64,000 nt of DNA from Glaciecola sp028401415 (GCF_028401415.2 NZ_CP171821.2:310001-374000), one strand, 5' to 3'. Counted from the stretch's first letter, positions 45,138 to 55,053 are shown. A program made the numbers and translations. Notes: a model not told the origin generated them from the sequence alone.

Positions 45138-45267
45138 TCTTCTATCGCCTCAATGCTTATCTACTGGTGATGTTTCTGTCGTTCAATATACGCTAAAACG
45201 ATAGCATTAAAAGAAATAGCCTCAAACTGTTTCATACATATAAAGAAACGAGATGAGATAATTCGAT

Positions 45268-45765
45268 TTGAACACTGCAAGTCCTTTGAATACCACTGCT
45301 GACAACACTACCCAAGCTATGACGGAGGTTGCCCTTGGTCTTTCCATGGCTTTTTTTGCGCTCTTAATTCTCGCTTTACTGTCAATGGGCGCTGGGTCCG
45401 TTTCACAACAACCATTAGCTAACGAAGCATCCATTAGCGTAGTGCAAAGCCTTGATACTGAGCTTGCTGACTCTCAGGGTAAAAAAGAAGAGGTAGAAGA
45501 ATCAGACGCTAGCACGGGCATAATATCTGAAAACATTAATTACCTTTTCTATTTCGAAGGTACTTATTTTGATGAACAACTCAATCCAATAACAAAGCTT
45601 ACAAGCGCAGTGGATCCTAGTGCACAATCACGCTTAGTCGTTGCAGTTGATCCCGATTTGTCATTCTCACAGGTAATGAAAGTCCATCAAGACTTTGCTC
45701 AATACGGTGTTCAAATCACATCGATGGACAATAACTGGCTGCGCGCGCTAGAAAGTACCAAATGA
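45268..45765 (+). CDS. ExbD/TolR-like membrane protein lacking the canonical Asp
   Basis: About 165 aa from a TTG (an ATG at 45319 is the alternative start). One membrane segment (about 19-42, TEVALGLSMAFFALLILALLS) is followed by a periplasmic domain whose end, RLVVAVDPDLSFSQVMKVHQDFAQYGVQ (about 124-151), resembles the ExbD/TolR C-terminal domain. The proton-carrying Asp of ExbD (Asp25) has no counterpart in the segment; only a Glu at its edge is acidic. The next gene overlaps its stop (ATGA). It is placed with a second envelope protein, and no ExbB lies beside it. Confidence 0.6.
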   Translation: MNTASPLNTTADNTTQAMTEVALGLSMAFFALLILALLSMGAGSVSQQPLANEASISVVQSLDTELADSQGKKEEVEESDASTGIISENINYLFYFEGTYFDEQLNPITKLTSAVDPSAQSRLVVAVDPDLSFSQVMKVHQDFAQYGVQITSMDNNWLRALESTK

Positions 45766-46148
45766 TGAAAAGCACTATCAAACGCAGCTACCTTTTGCTC
45801 ATCATGCTTCTTGGTGGGATCCTGTTGTCGATTGTTACGCTAAGTTACTTTATAACACCATCACCGACGCAAATGCATCCAGACACTAGCCACTCTGAAG
45901 TTCGGCACAGCGACTTGCGCCAGCAGCTTGTTTCGCTTCGTATGCATAACGCGCTGCGATTTGTACAAACGCCTTCTCAAACAGATGTACCGTCACTTAC
46001 CTCAAATCACGACATCATCTACAATTCTCAACCCGAAAATCCGCCAGCGTCGCAAATCGACGTTTTAACGATCGACGTGTTAGCAATCGACCAAAAAGTC
46101 GCTGCATGGGAGCAGGAGTTTGCGTCAGGCAGAGCATTTGTTAAATGA
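45762..46148 (+). CDS. Small membrane-anchored periplasmic protein of unknown function
   Basis: A 128-aa protein with one N-terminal membrane anchor (about 9-30, YLLLIMLLGGILLSIVTLSYF) and a hydrophilic periplasmic part with a DVLTIDVLAIDQKVAAWEQEF repeat-like stretch. No family was recognised. Its ATG overlaps the stop of the ExbD-like gene by 4 nt (a second ATG follows immediately), so the two proteins are co-translated and probably interact. Confidence 0.65.
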   Translation: MMKSTIKRSYLLLIMLLGGILLSIVTLSYFITPSPTQMHPDTSHSEVRHSDLRQQLVSLRMHNALRFVQTPSQTDVPSLTSNHDIIYNSQPENPPASQIDVLTIDVLAIDQKVAAWEQEFASGRAFVK

Positions 46149-46319
46149 TTGTAATCTTTAAGTAAAAACCAGCAAAAATAAGGCTTTCACGGAAGTATAT
46201 AGTACCTCCAGCGCTGTGTTGACGCCTTTTTCTTGATCTACCGCCCAAGAGCTTCGTAAACCACATTACTCGTGCTGACCTACAAGTTAACAACAACGAC
46301 AATTTTAGGGATTTTGCAA

Positions 46320-48542
46320 ATGAAAAAACAAAAAACGCTTTACATGCTCTTTGTTTTTGTGGCGATTTTTACGCTGCAAGGGTGCTTTCTAGATGATGAC
46401 GATGATGATGAAGTAATCGCGCCAACGCCACCTCCTCCGACAGTAACAGAGAGTATTGTTGACATTGCCGTTGGTAATGATGATTTTGATACCTTGGTTG
46501 CAGCGCTTCAAGCAGCAGACTTGGTAGAAACCTTAGACAATCCAGCAGGGACATTTACTGTTTTTGCACCCACTGACGCAGCCTTTGCCCTGCTTGGCGA
46601 AGATACTATCAATGCTTTATTAGATGACCCTGAAAGGCTAACCGACATTCTGACTTACCATGTGCTTTCAACAGTGGTGCCTGCTAGCACCGCGATAAAC
46701 TCTGCAGGAAGCACAGTGGAAACCGTCAATGGCGCTAGCGTAGGTTTGTCGCTGGACGGTGATAGTTTGTTGGTAAATGCATCTACGGTTGTCACGACCG
46801 ATATTCAGGCAAGCAACGGTATTATCCATGTCATAGATGCGGTATTAATTCCGCCTGCTGAGCGAGGCGAACCAAGTGCTAATATCGTTGATACTGCTAT
46901 TGGTGCTGGCAGCTTCACCACCTTGGTTACTGCGCTTCAAGCTACCGATTTGGACATGGTACTTGCGGATGAGAGCGCACAATTCACGGTTTTCGCGCCC
47001 ACTGACGATGCTTTTGCAATACTCGGTGATGAAACAATTAAGAATCTTCTAGACAATCCAGATGTGTTAAGCAGCATTTTACTTCAGCACGTTGTTGCCG
47101 ATGCACAGATAGATTCCCCCACTGCATTTAGCGCAAACGGAAGCTCTGTAGAAACCGCCTCTGGTGCCCAAATTCCGGTAAGTGTCAATGCCACAACTGA
47201 TTCGCTTACCTTTGGTGGCGCAAATGTTGTGATGACCGATATCTACACCACTAATGGCATAATCCATGTAATTGATATGGTTGTGGTTGCGGATGTAGAG
47301 TTACCTGAACCAGCGATGTCAATTGTGGATGTAGCCGTTGCTGCAGGGTCTTTCACAACACTTGTGGCGGCTCTTGAGGCGACTGGACTTGATTCAGTGC
47401 TTGCTGACTTAGATAGCGAGTATACCGTGTTTGCGCCCACTGACGATGCGTTTGCATTGCTGGGACAAGACACAATTGCCGCTCTGCTTGATGATCCGGA
47501 TACTTTAAGTAACATCCTTCTGTATCACGTTGTATCGGGTGCGACTATCCTACAGGACGCGGCCGTGAGTGTTGCTCAATCCGACATGAGCACCGTGACC
47601 ATGGCCAATGAGCAAATGACCGCATTGTCATTATCAGGCAGTTCTTTGTTTGTAAATACCTCTGCTGTTTCAGCGGCAGACATAATGGCAAGTAATGGTG
47701 TGATCCATGTCGTAGATCAAGTGATATTACCACCTCCCATGCGCGGCGAACCGACACAAAATATCGTTGAGGTAGCCCTCAGCAATCCTGACTTTGAAAC
47801 GCTAGTTGCTGCGCTAACGGCAGCCGATTTAGTGGACACACTTGCTGATGAAAGCGCATCTTTTACGGTATTTGCGCCTACCGACGCAGCCTTTGACAAA
47901 ATCGATGATATGGCACTGGATGGATTGTTGATGGACGTTGACGCACTAAGCGGCGTATTGCTTCAACATGTTCTTCCGGCAGAAGTTAATTCTTTGGGTG
48001 CATTTGCAGCCAACGGAAGCAGCGTTGATACCGTGGGCGGTGAAGATGTCGCGATTGATATTGTTAACTTTACAAGTTTTGCAAACGATGATGGTACCGA
48101 AGTGGCTTATGATGCAAGCAATCAGCGCTTAGTTGCGGGTGCGGGTGCCAACAATGCTGGTTTTACCCTATACACCTTCGATAACGATTTAGGCACATCC
48201 ACCAATAATTGCAGCGGCACCTGTGCTGAAAATTGGCCACCGCTGTTGCTCAGTGATGGTGAATTAGCTGATGTATTTGGTTTAGGGACAATCACACTTG
48301 AAAGTGGTGAGCAACAGATCACTTTCCAAGGGCGTCCTTTGTACTATTTTGCTGGTGATGAAGCAGTGGGCGATGCGAATGGTCAAGGTTTAGCGGATTT
48401 GTGGAATACGGTGAACGTTTCTCAAGTCGTTTTATCTGTGCAAGGCTCTATTGTTACGACTACTGATATATACACAAGCAATGGCGTGATTCATGTGATT
48501 GATAGCGTGATTACTGAAACGCTCGAGGCTGGCGGTATGTAG
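46320..48542 (+). CDS. Lipoprotein with four fasciclin (FAS1) domains and an inserted COG4315-like domain
   Basis: About 740 aa. The ATG at 46320 gives a lipoprotein signal (MKKQKTLYML...FTLQGC, Cys22), then an Asp-rich linker and a Pro/Thr stretch. Four FAS1 domains follow (about 40-178, 187-320, 330-463, 475-735), each with a FTVFAPTDAAF-like H1 motif and an end like ASNGIIHVIDAVLIPP. The fourth is interrupted at about 580-690 by a secreted-repeat domain (FTLYTFDND, CSGTCAENWPPLL, GRPLYYFAGD). FAS1 domains mediate adhesion, so a surface or matrix role is likely. A terminator follows. Confidence 0.88.
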   Translation: MKKQKTLYMLFVFVAIFTLQGCFLDDDDDDEVIAPTPPPPTVTESIVDIAVGNDDFDTLVAALQAADLVETLDNPAGTFTVFAPTDAAFALLGEDTINALLDDPERLTDILTYHVLSTVVPASTAINSAGSTVETVNGASVGLSLDGDSLLVNASTVVTTDIQASNGIIHVIDAVLIPPAERGEPSANIVDTAIGAGSFTTLVTALQATDLDMVLADESAQFTVFAPTDDAFAILGDETIKNLLDNPDVLSSILLQHVVADAQIDSPTAFSANGSSVETASGAQIPVSVNATTDSLTFGGANVVMTDIYTTNGIIHVIDMVVVADVELPEPAMSIVDVAVAAGSFTTLVAALEATGLDSVLADLDSEYTVFAPTDDAFALLGQDTIAALLDDPDTLSNILLYHVVSGATILQDAAVSVAQSDMSTVTMANEQMTALSLSGSSLFVNTSAVSAADIMASNGVIHVVDQVILPPPMRGEPTQNIVEVALSNPDFETLVAALTAADLVDTLADESASFTVFAPTDAAFDKIDDMALDGLLMDVDALSGVLLQHVLPAEVNSLGAFAANGSSVDTVGGEDVAIDIVNFTSFANDDGTEVAYDASNQRLVAGAGANNAGFTLYTFDNDLGTSTNNCSGTCAENWPPLLLSDGELADVFGLGTITLESGEQQITFQGRPLYYFAGDEAVGDANGQGLADLWNTVNVSQVVLSVQGSIVTTTDIYTSNGVIHVIDSVITETLEAGGM

Positions 48543-48593
48543 ATACCACATCGCGTACTCAAAAATACGCGGTATTAGTCGAATAAAAGTATT

Positions 48594-48618
48594 AAAAAGG
48601 CGCTTCGTGCGCCTTTTT
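48594..48618 (+). terminator. Intrinsic terminator after the FAS1 gene
   Basis: A perfect 10-bp stem AAAAAGGCGC (48594-48603) and GCGCCTTTTT (48609-48618), loop TTCGT, ending in a T run. It separates the FAS1 gene from the kinase operon. Confidence 0.9.
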
Positions 48619-48747
48619 ATATTAGGTGTCATGCTTTCCTATCTTCGTTGCCTACAAAAAGTGCACGTAATTTGCATATAGTCCCACTAAAATAAACAGT
48701 AAAGCTGAAACCTACGAGACTAGAAAGCTGCTTGGCTTGTATTTGCA

Positions 48748-51093
48748 ATGAAGATTACTGATTTTCACGTCCCAGATTATACGATTGACCGGTGTCTGCA
48801 TCATTCCGCTGATGCTGCGCTTTTACGTGTGTCTAAGTTAGATGAGCCAGTTGGCGCACTGCGGTATGTAATCAAAACGCCGTTAAGCGAAGCCGGCAGC
48901 AAGATGCTTCAGCTGGAAAAAGAGATTTATGTTGCTTGCAAGGATTGCCACGGTATAGGCGAGCTTCTCGGCACTATCAGTGTTGAAAACTTGACGCTGC
49001 AAAGTACCACAGCTGCCGATGGTGGTGAGCATACTTCTATCATCATGCCGTTTTACCCTCATAGCCTGTCTAAACGCGTGAAACAGGTCTCGCTGGATAA
49101 AAACCTTGATATTCGACAGTTGTGTTTAGATATAGCAAATGCTTTGTCGCAGCTTCATAGCAAGGGCTATGCGCATGGTGACCTGCATCCAGACAATGTC
49201 CTTTTTGATACAAACGAAAATGTTCGGCTTATTGACTTTTCACTAGCAGGTACATTGGAATCGCAAGGGCAGGCTGATGTTCAAGCTAAACAAAGCCATT
49301 GCTTCAGGTCACCCGAACAAATTGCAACTCAAGCGGGTGATGTGTACAGCTTATGTGTATTGCTAAGCTATCTGATTTTTCATGTTTTAGAGTCAAATTC
49401 TGAAAACACACTTCTACAATCAGGCACTGGCGATAGTGCGCTTTGGCTTGAGTCAACGAAAAAGCTAAACAATGAGGAGATTAATGCCTTACTTGAAAAG
49501 GGAACGGCGCTGTCACCGCAAACTCGTCCCAGCCTTGATGAGTTTAAACATGTCCTTGAACGAAGCATACCAGCCATGGCGCTTGTTATTCCGTCCGCTA
49601 ATCAATCCGCATCTATCAAGGAGACAGGCGTTGCCAAAAACGACCGCGTAACGGTTGAGTTTATTACTGCCAGTTTTAACGAACACATTGACTTAAGCGC
49701 TGACCCTGACGGAGAAGTATCAATTGAGACACCCAGACTTAAAAGGGAAGTTGTTGCCTTAAAGAATGCGATTTCAGCGGAGCTTAAGCAAGAGGGATAT
49801 ATTGAAGATACCGTCATGAGGCGCTGGTGCGACGAGTATTTAGCGCAGCTTGAACCACAAGTATCGCTTAACTTAGTAGAGACGCTTATCAAACGGGAGC
49901 AAAAGAGTCTATCAAGGGACAGTGAATATGCGGCGTTTTTTGAATGGACTAAGGACATGCGTGGCCATTTGCACAGTGCAGGCAAAGTCATTGAACAAAG
50001 GCATTTTAATGCGCTGTTGGCGCGCGGACTATCTATGGGCGCTGGAAAGGAGTTGAAGCTCAAATTATGGCTGTTAAAACGCTTTAACCTGCGCGCTTCA
50101 TTCGCTCGCCGAATTTTCTTTGTGTTGAGTGCTTTGGTGTCATTGGCATGCATTGTTGCACTGATAGTGTATGTATACCCTTCTGTAGATGGGGACAAAC
50201 CGGAACCCGCTAATATACAAAAGGGGGGCAACGCCGCGCCTAAGCCATCGAAATTTGCTAAACAAAACACTAACACTGTAGAATTTGCAAAGGGCGACAT
50301 GCCGCTTAATCCAAAAGAGAATCCAACGAGAGGTACAGACAAAAATCAACCCGCTGGTAATGCTGACTCAAGTGGAAATATCCCACCTTCGCTTTCTGAC
50401 GAGAATGAGCGTATCAAGGTATATTCAATTGCAGATCCACAAAGCGATAACACTATCAGGATTGAATTTGTCCGCGTGACTTCGCGCAACAGCAAGCTAG
50501 GTAATTTTTATGTTATGCGAAGTGAAGTCAGTCAGGCAATGTGGCAAATTTGTGTAAACGCGGGTGCCTGTCGTACAACTTCGCTCACGAGCACCAGCAA
50601 GAGACGAATGCGGCTTTACAATCCAAATCATCCTGTTGTGAATGTAAGCTGGTATGACGTAAGTAACGACTTTATTCCGTTTTTAGAGGCGCAGTTAAAT
50701 CAGCCTCTAAGTCTCCCTAATATGTCACAATGGCTAGAGCTTGCCTTTGATGAATCCGGCAATCCAAACCTGCCTGAGGCCTATCATTGTATTGATTGTA
50801 AGGCTAATGCGGTCGATGTTTATCAGGGAACAAGCATGCCAGTTTCGCCCAGTGACGTTCGGTTTAAAAGCCAAACCCTAGGTTTGTATCATCTTTACGG
50901 AAATGCACAAGAATGGTTGCAAGACTGTTGGCAAGACGTCAAACTTGGCGCAGCGCGATGTGACCAAGCGCCGGCGGTAGGAGGCTCATGGCAAGACGAC
51001 CGTTCTTTCGTAAGCAAGGAAGCACTTGTTCGCTTGAATAAAAATGCGCGTTCTATCAGTACAGGGTTTCGATTAGTTCACAGTGATTTTTAA
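48748..51093 (+). CDS. Membrane Ser/Thr protein kinase with C-terminal FGE-sulfatase domain
   Basis: A 781-aa protein. The cytoplasmic kinase domain (about 10-275) keeps the ATP-binding Lys (YVIKTP, 43), the catalytic loop AHGDLHPDNVLF (Asp145, Asn150) and a DFS in place of DFG (163-165); SPE stands for APE (188-190). The glycine-rich loop is not recognisable. A linker (280-450), one membrane segment (455-477) and a disordered stretch lead to an FGE-sulfatase/SUMF1-like domain (about 572-778; NFYVMRSEVSQAMW, HPVVNVSWYDV, GNAQEWLQDCW, STGFRLV). It begins a block whose genes overlap. Presumably it senses the envelope and phosphorylates the FHA partner's ligands. Confidence 0.85.
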   Translation: MKITDFHVPDYTIDRCLHHSADAALLRVSKLDEPVGALRYVIKTPLSEAGSKMLQLEKEIYVACKDCHGIGELLGTISVENLTLQSTTAADGGEHTSIIMPFYPHSLSKRVKQVSLDKNLDIRQLCLDIANALSQLHSKGYAHGDLHPDNVLFDTNENVRLIDFSLAGTLESQGQADVQAKQSHCFRSPEQIATQAGDVYSLCVLLSYLIFHVLESNSENTLLQSGTGDSALWLESTKKLNNEEINALLEKGTALSPQTRPSLDEFKHVLERSIPAMALVIPSANQSASIKETGVAKNDRVTVEFITASFNEHIDLSADPDGEVSIETPRLKREVVALKNAISAELKQEGYIEDTVMRRWCDEYLAQLEPQVSLNLVETLIKREQKSLSRDSEYAAFFEWTKDMRGHLHSAGKVIEQRHFNALLARGLSMGAGKELKLKLWLLKRFNLRASFARRIFFVLSALVSLACIVALIVYVYPSVDGDKPEPANIQKGGNAAPKPSKFAKQNTNTVEFAKGDMPLNPKENPTRGTDKNQPAGNADSSGNIPPSLSDENERIKVYSIADPQSDNTIRIEFVRVTSRNSKLGNFYVMRSEVSQAMWQICVNAGACRTTSLTSTSKRRMRLYNPNHPVVNVSWYDVSNDFIPFLEAQLNQPLSLPNMSQWLELAFDESGNPNLPEAYHCIDCKANAVDVYQGTSMPVSPSDVRFKSQTLGLYHLYGNAQEWLQDCWQDVKLGAARCDQAPAVGGSWQDDRSFVSKEALVRLNKNARSISTGFRLVHSDF

Positions 51094-53413
51094 ATCTTTA
51101 CAAGCTGTTTATCGGTGCATGGTCTCGCTTGCTCTTGTGGTGAGCGCGATGTCTGTGCAAGCGAAAAACTGGGATATTATGCCTCTACCGCTGCTTCAAG
51201 CAGGCGCTGAGTTACAGCTGAATTCTGTCAATGCGCAGCAACAGCAAAGCGTTTTGTTACCTAGCGACTATTCTGGCACATCGAGCTTAACTCGATACCA
51301 AGCGGATGTTATTCAAGAAGCCCTTGCGCGTGAAATCAGCCAGCGCTTAGATCGAATATTGCTTCCCCTCAGCGTTTTTCAAAGCTGTGAGCGTTCCCTT
51401 TGTGGTAGTGATTCCCTTCAACACGCATTAAAACAAATTGCTAAACGTGCACCCGAAGTAGATTTGGTAATGCTGTATGGCATTATGTCATCCTCTGGTG
51501 ACCGGCAACAACGTCTGGTGGTATCGCTTGTAGACCCGCTTTCATTTGAGCGATATGAACACTTTTCGCTTTCAGTGCTCAGTGAAGATATTGGTGCTGA
51601 TTCGCCAGACCAGCAGGTGATCAGTCAAGGTCAGTTAAACAGTTTGTCGACTTCCCTTGGTAAAATGCTAAGCGATAGCTTACGCACTCTTCGGCGTACA
51701 AATCGTTTTGCACTTAGTTTGTCAGGCTTTTCTTTACAAGAGCTCGCGCCGTTTTCCACATTTATGCTCGAACAAGCCAATGAAGCGCAACTTGTCTTAG
51801 TACAAAGTGAAAAAATTGAAGGTGCGTTTGCAGCTTATTTGCCCACTGTGAATATTCGCTACGCAGTCTCGACCAAAAATACGCCCTCGGAATTTAATCA
51901 GGTAATGCTGCGCTTTTTCGACCAAAGGGATATACGCGTAATAAGTGAATTTAAACGCAGTGAGAATCGTTTTGCGTTGAGTCGCGCAGGCAATCCTTAC
52001 ACGCCGTCCTTAATAACCAGCGTCATTGCCCTTATTCTGTTTGTTCTTTTATTTATTTTATTGTTGAAGCGTCAGCTATTTGAATATCAATTGCGCAAGT
52101 TTGCCGATACAAAGGCTGCCGACCAATGGTTAAAAGTCTATGACAAGGCAAGTGCACCTTGGTTTATGCTTCGGCGAAAATGGAATAACCAGTTCAATTA
52201 TTGGCAGCGATTGCAGCGCGAATCTACAGAGCTTGAGAAGCAGGCAAAATTGTTTTTCGAAGCAGGCGATATCACCACGACGAAGCTGTTTATCAGTAAA
52301 GCGCTTAATCTCAATAGTAATTCTCAGCTGGCACATCAGTTAATAGAGAAAATTGATAAACAAGAAAGCAGCGAAAAGGCGCTTAGCGAAAAAGAGCAAT
52401 GGGTGCGCAATAAAGTTGCAAAAGCGATGAACAACTACAGAGGAAATAACGCGGTTAAAGCGCTTCGTCAAGCATATCAAGCACTCGATCAATCCTCTGG
52501 TGAGAAAAAGCTCAAACGTCAACATAAAGCGATAAAACGACTGATCCAAAAGATAATTGCGGAATCAGCACAGATTCAAGTCAGTATTGAAATGAGCAAC
52601 TTGTTAAGCAACGAAAAAGCGCTTATTAGCAGCGCTAAGCAGGTTAATATAGGAAGAATGATCCCAAGCGATGATGCCTCGCTTACAATCACAGATGATG
52701 AAGCGCAAACCTGTTTCTTTATCAATCACAAAGCGCTCTCTCGCGCGGGAAAACAATGCGCGCTTGCACAAGTACAGGATGTTTATACTGTAGAGGATGT
52801 CGGCAGTACAAATGGTACCTTCGTTGTCGCTGAAGGGGCAGAGCCAAAGCATTTGGCGATAAATAACGCCCACACGCTTGCACAGGGTGAAAAAATCCTC
52901 CTAGGATCCGAGTCAGAACTCACCGCCATCCAGCTTAACTTTGAGATTGATAATGCACCATTTTTAAAGGTGAACATTGATGAACAAATACAGCACACAC
53001 TTGAAATAGCAGACCTCGCAAGAGTCTGGCCCGATTATATGCAAGCGATGCGTACTTCGCTGGTCATGACAAAACGCAGTTGTGTGCTTGTTTATGATGA
53101 AGAACAAAGTAATTTGCTACTTACAAGTGAGCAAACAAGCAAGGCAAGTAAACGAGTTGAACTGGTAAAACTATCGCTGGGAAACAAGGCTAAAATTACT
53201 CCCCTAAATACGGGTGGCAAACAAAGCGCAAACGAAAAGATCATGTACAACGGCGAAATATTGCTTGGCGAGATTCCGATGCTCTTGCCATGCGAAATTA
53301 AGTGGCGAGATCAGCACATCTACATCGAACCTTACACTGCCCTTGGGCCTAACAAGACAAGATCCGAAGGTGATGCTTTTACGCTGAATAATACGAAGGT
53401 GGGTCCAGCTTGA
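51083..53413 (+). CDS. Membrane FHA-domain protein with periplasmic N-terminal domain
   Basis: A 776-aa protein starting at GTG 51083 (ATG 51119 is possible). The signal peptide (about 1-27) precedes a periplasmic region of about 280 residues with a Cys pair (SCERSLCGSD), then a membrane segment (308-328) and a basic, helical TPR-like region (340-505). A cytoplasmic FHA domain (about 517-620) has IGRMIPSDD and EDVGSTNGTFV (571-581). FHA domains bind phosphothreonine, so this is the natural reader of the upstream kinase. It overlaps the kinase gene by 11 nt and the next by one base. The periplasmic domain is unrecognised. Confidence 0.82.
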   Translation: MIFKSLQAVYRCMVSLALVVSAMSVQAKNWDIMPLPLLQAGAELQLNSVNAQQQQSVLLPSDYSGTSSLTRYQADVIQEALAREISQRLDRILLPLSVFQSCERSLCGSDSLQHALKQIAKRAPEVDLVMLYGIMSSSGDRQQRLVVSLVDPLSFERYEHFSLSVLSEDIGADSPDQQVISQGQLNSLSTSLGKMLSDSLRTLRRTNRFALSLSGFSLQELAPFSTFMLEQANEAQLVLVQSEKIEGAFAAYLPTVNIRYAVSTKNTPSEFNQVMLRFFDQRDIRVISEFKRSENRFALSRAGNPYTPSLITSVIALILFVLLFILLLKRQLFEYQLRKFADTKAADQWLKVYDKASAPWFMLRRKWNNQFNYWQRLQRESTELEKQAKLFFEAGDITTTKLFISKALNLNSNSQLAHQLIEKIDKQESSEKALSEKEQWVRNKVAKAMNNYRGNNAVKALRQAYQALDQSSGEKKLKRQHKAIKRLIQKIIAESAQIQVSIEMSNLLSNEKALISSAKQVNIGRMIPSDDASLTITDDEAQTCFFINHKALSRAGKQCALAQVQDVYTVEDVGSTNGTFVVAEGAEPKHLAINNAHTLAQGEKILLGSESELTAIQLNFEIDNAPFLKVNIDEQIQHTLEIADLARVWPDYMQAMRTSLVMTKRSCVLVYDEEQSNLLLTSEQTSKASKRVELVKLSLGNKAKITPLNTGGKQSANEKIMYNGEILLGEIPMLLPCEIKWRDQHIYIEPYTALGPNKTRSEGDAFTLNNTKVGPA

Positions 53414-55053
53414 TGTTAGTGAGTGAAGCCTTAAAAAATGAGTTGAAACTACTTCTAGATGCTTCATTTGCGCATGCAGATAAAGGCTCGATGCTTAAGT
53501 TCACCGAGAAGACGGTGAACAAACTAAGCCAGCATATTATTAGTAGACATTACGCTAACTTAAGCTTTGAACTGGCTCATTTGTGCTGGGTAATTTGTAA
53601 CTTGAACCCGCGTATGGCGGACAAACAGCATCAAGCCCGTTCTAGTGTTAGCCAAGTTGCAAATCCGGTATTTAGCTATTTTTATGAAAATGAACTAGTG
53701 ACTGCAAAACGCATGCAGGCGTTTTTTGACCAAACAGAGTCTCTTTCGATCGCGCTAGCACATGCTTCAGTTGAGTATATATACATAAAGTCAGACGATG
53801 TGGCGCCAAGCATTGCAATAAAGATTCATCAACACGCATTCAGTATCAGCACTTCAAGAGCAAACATTCTCGCTGCATTTGTTGAATGGCTAGTAGGTTT
53901 TATCCCACAATTCTTTGAACGGACACACGACGCATTAAGTGGTCAAGGGTTTAACGGTATATCGGGCCTGGCATCACAATGGCAAAAACAGATATACGCA
54001 TATTTGTCAGAACACTTGCTGCCGGTAAAAGCGCAGGCAAAACATGATTACATGGATTCGTTTCTGAAAAGACAAGGCGTCAGTCAATTTGATGATGATG
54101 CCATTCTCACGTTGTGGCGAACAGTAGGATCGAGTTCTGAGAGTGAATCTAGGCCTCAGGGAATGACCCGTTTCACTAGTGTCGTTAAAGACGTGTTTCA
54201 GTTTGAAATTGCAATAGATAAAGCACAGCACATGAATGCCTTGTCATTTTCTAGCGAGTACGAACAAGAGTGGATGAGCGAGCAAATACAAGTGGATTTA
54301 GAGGAGGATCTGCGACAAAGTAGTTTAACCTTTAGCGCATTGTCTGAAGTGGTTGATGAGCGAATTCCTGTAGACTTGCTTCTTAGCGATCCAAAGTTGC
54401 TCAGTAAACAGCAAGCTCAAAGGTGGCAGTTGCTAGCAGATTATCCGAGACAAACTGCAAAGAGGGGGCTTACCTTTATTCGTTATGAATGTTTAGGTGC
54501 AATTCAAGCAAAGTTTAGTCAAGCGCTGCGGGCAAAGCGCGATCCCATGCCGATCTTTGCTCTTGGTGAGCATGAGTCGTATGGTGGCTTCGCTAAAAAG
54601 TGTGTTGCACAGCATGGCGTTAACATTGAGAGCTTACGTGCGATTGTGCACATTTTATTGCGAAGTGCACCAGAGATGGCCTTTGAACTAATATATGAAG
54701 ATGAAAAACTAATGTCTGGGCTGATGCAAAGCTTTGAGCAGAAATCAAGGGCTGTAAGTGAAACAGGCAGCTTATCCTGTGACTTTCGAAAGCTGACCCA
54801 TGGCTTAGCGCATGAAATGACTCTCCAAGCATACAAACAAAATAATCGCCAAGGATTTACCGCCAGCAGCGAACTAAATGACCCCACGGTGTATCAGAAT
54901 AAAGCACAAATATTGCTAAGCTTAGATAAGGCAATTCAAGATTTGATATCAAACCAACCCGCTTTGTTTACTCAGGGGGAAGCGCTGGATGCAAAATATC
55001 ACTCTGATGGTCTCATATTCATTAATGAATTAAAGACTAGGATACCGTCATGA
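53413..55053 (+). CDS. Unrecognised cytosolic protein of the kinase locus
   Basis: About 546 aa, mainly helical, no signal peptide or membrane segment. I recognise no family. Trp-rich stretches (SFELAHLCWVICNLNPR, about 52-68; ILTLWRTVGSS near 235) and a mixed C-terminal half are visible. The ATG shares its first base with the FHA-gene TGA stop, and its own stop overlaps the next ATG by 4 nt, so it is made in fixed ratio with the FHA protein and is likely a cytosolic component of the same assembly or a kinase substrate. Confidence 0.7.
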   Translation: MLVSEALKNELKLLLDASFAHADKGSMLKFTEKTVNKLSQHIISRHYANLSFELAHLCWVICNLNPRMADKQHQARSSVSQVANPVFSYFYENELVTAKRMQAFFDQTESLSIALAHASVEYIYIKSDDVAPSIAIKIHQHAFSISTSRANILAAFVEWLVGFIPQFFERTHDALSGQGFNGISGLASQWQKQIYAYLSEHLLPVKAQAKHDYMDSFLKRQGVSQFDDDAILTLWRTVGSSSESESRPQGMTRFTSVVKDVFQFEIAIDKAQHMNALSFSSEYEQEWMSEQIQVDLEEDLRQSSLTFSALSEVVDERIPVDLLLSDPKLLSKQQAQRWQLLADYPRQTAKRGLTFIRYECLGAIQAKFSQALRAKRDPMPIFALGEHESYGGFAKKCVAQHGVNIESLRAIVHILLRSAPEMAFELIYEDEKLMSGLMQSFEQKSRAVSETGSLSCDFRKLTHGLAHEMTLQAYKQNNRQGFTASSELNDPTVYQNKAQILLSLDKAIQDLISNQPALFTQGEALDAKYHSDGLIFINELKTRIPS

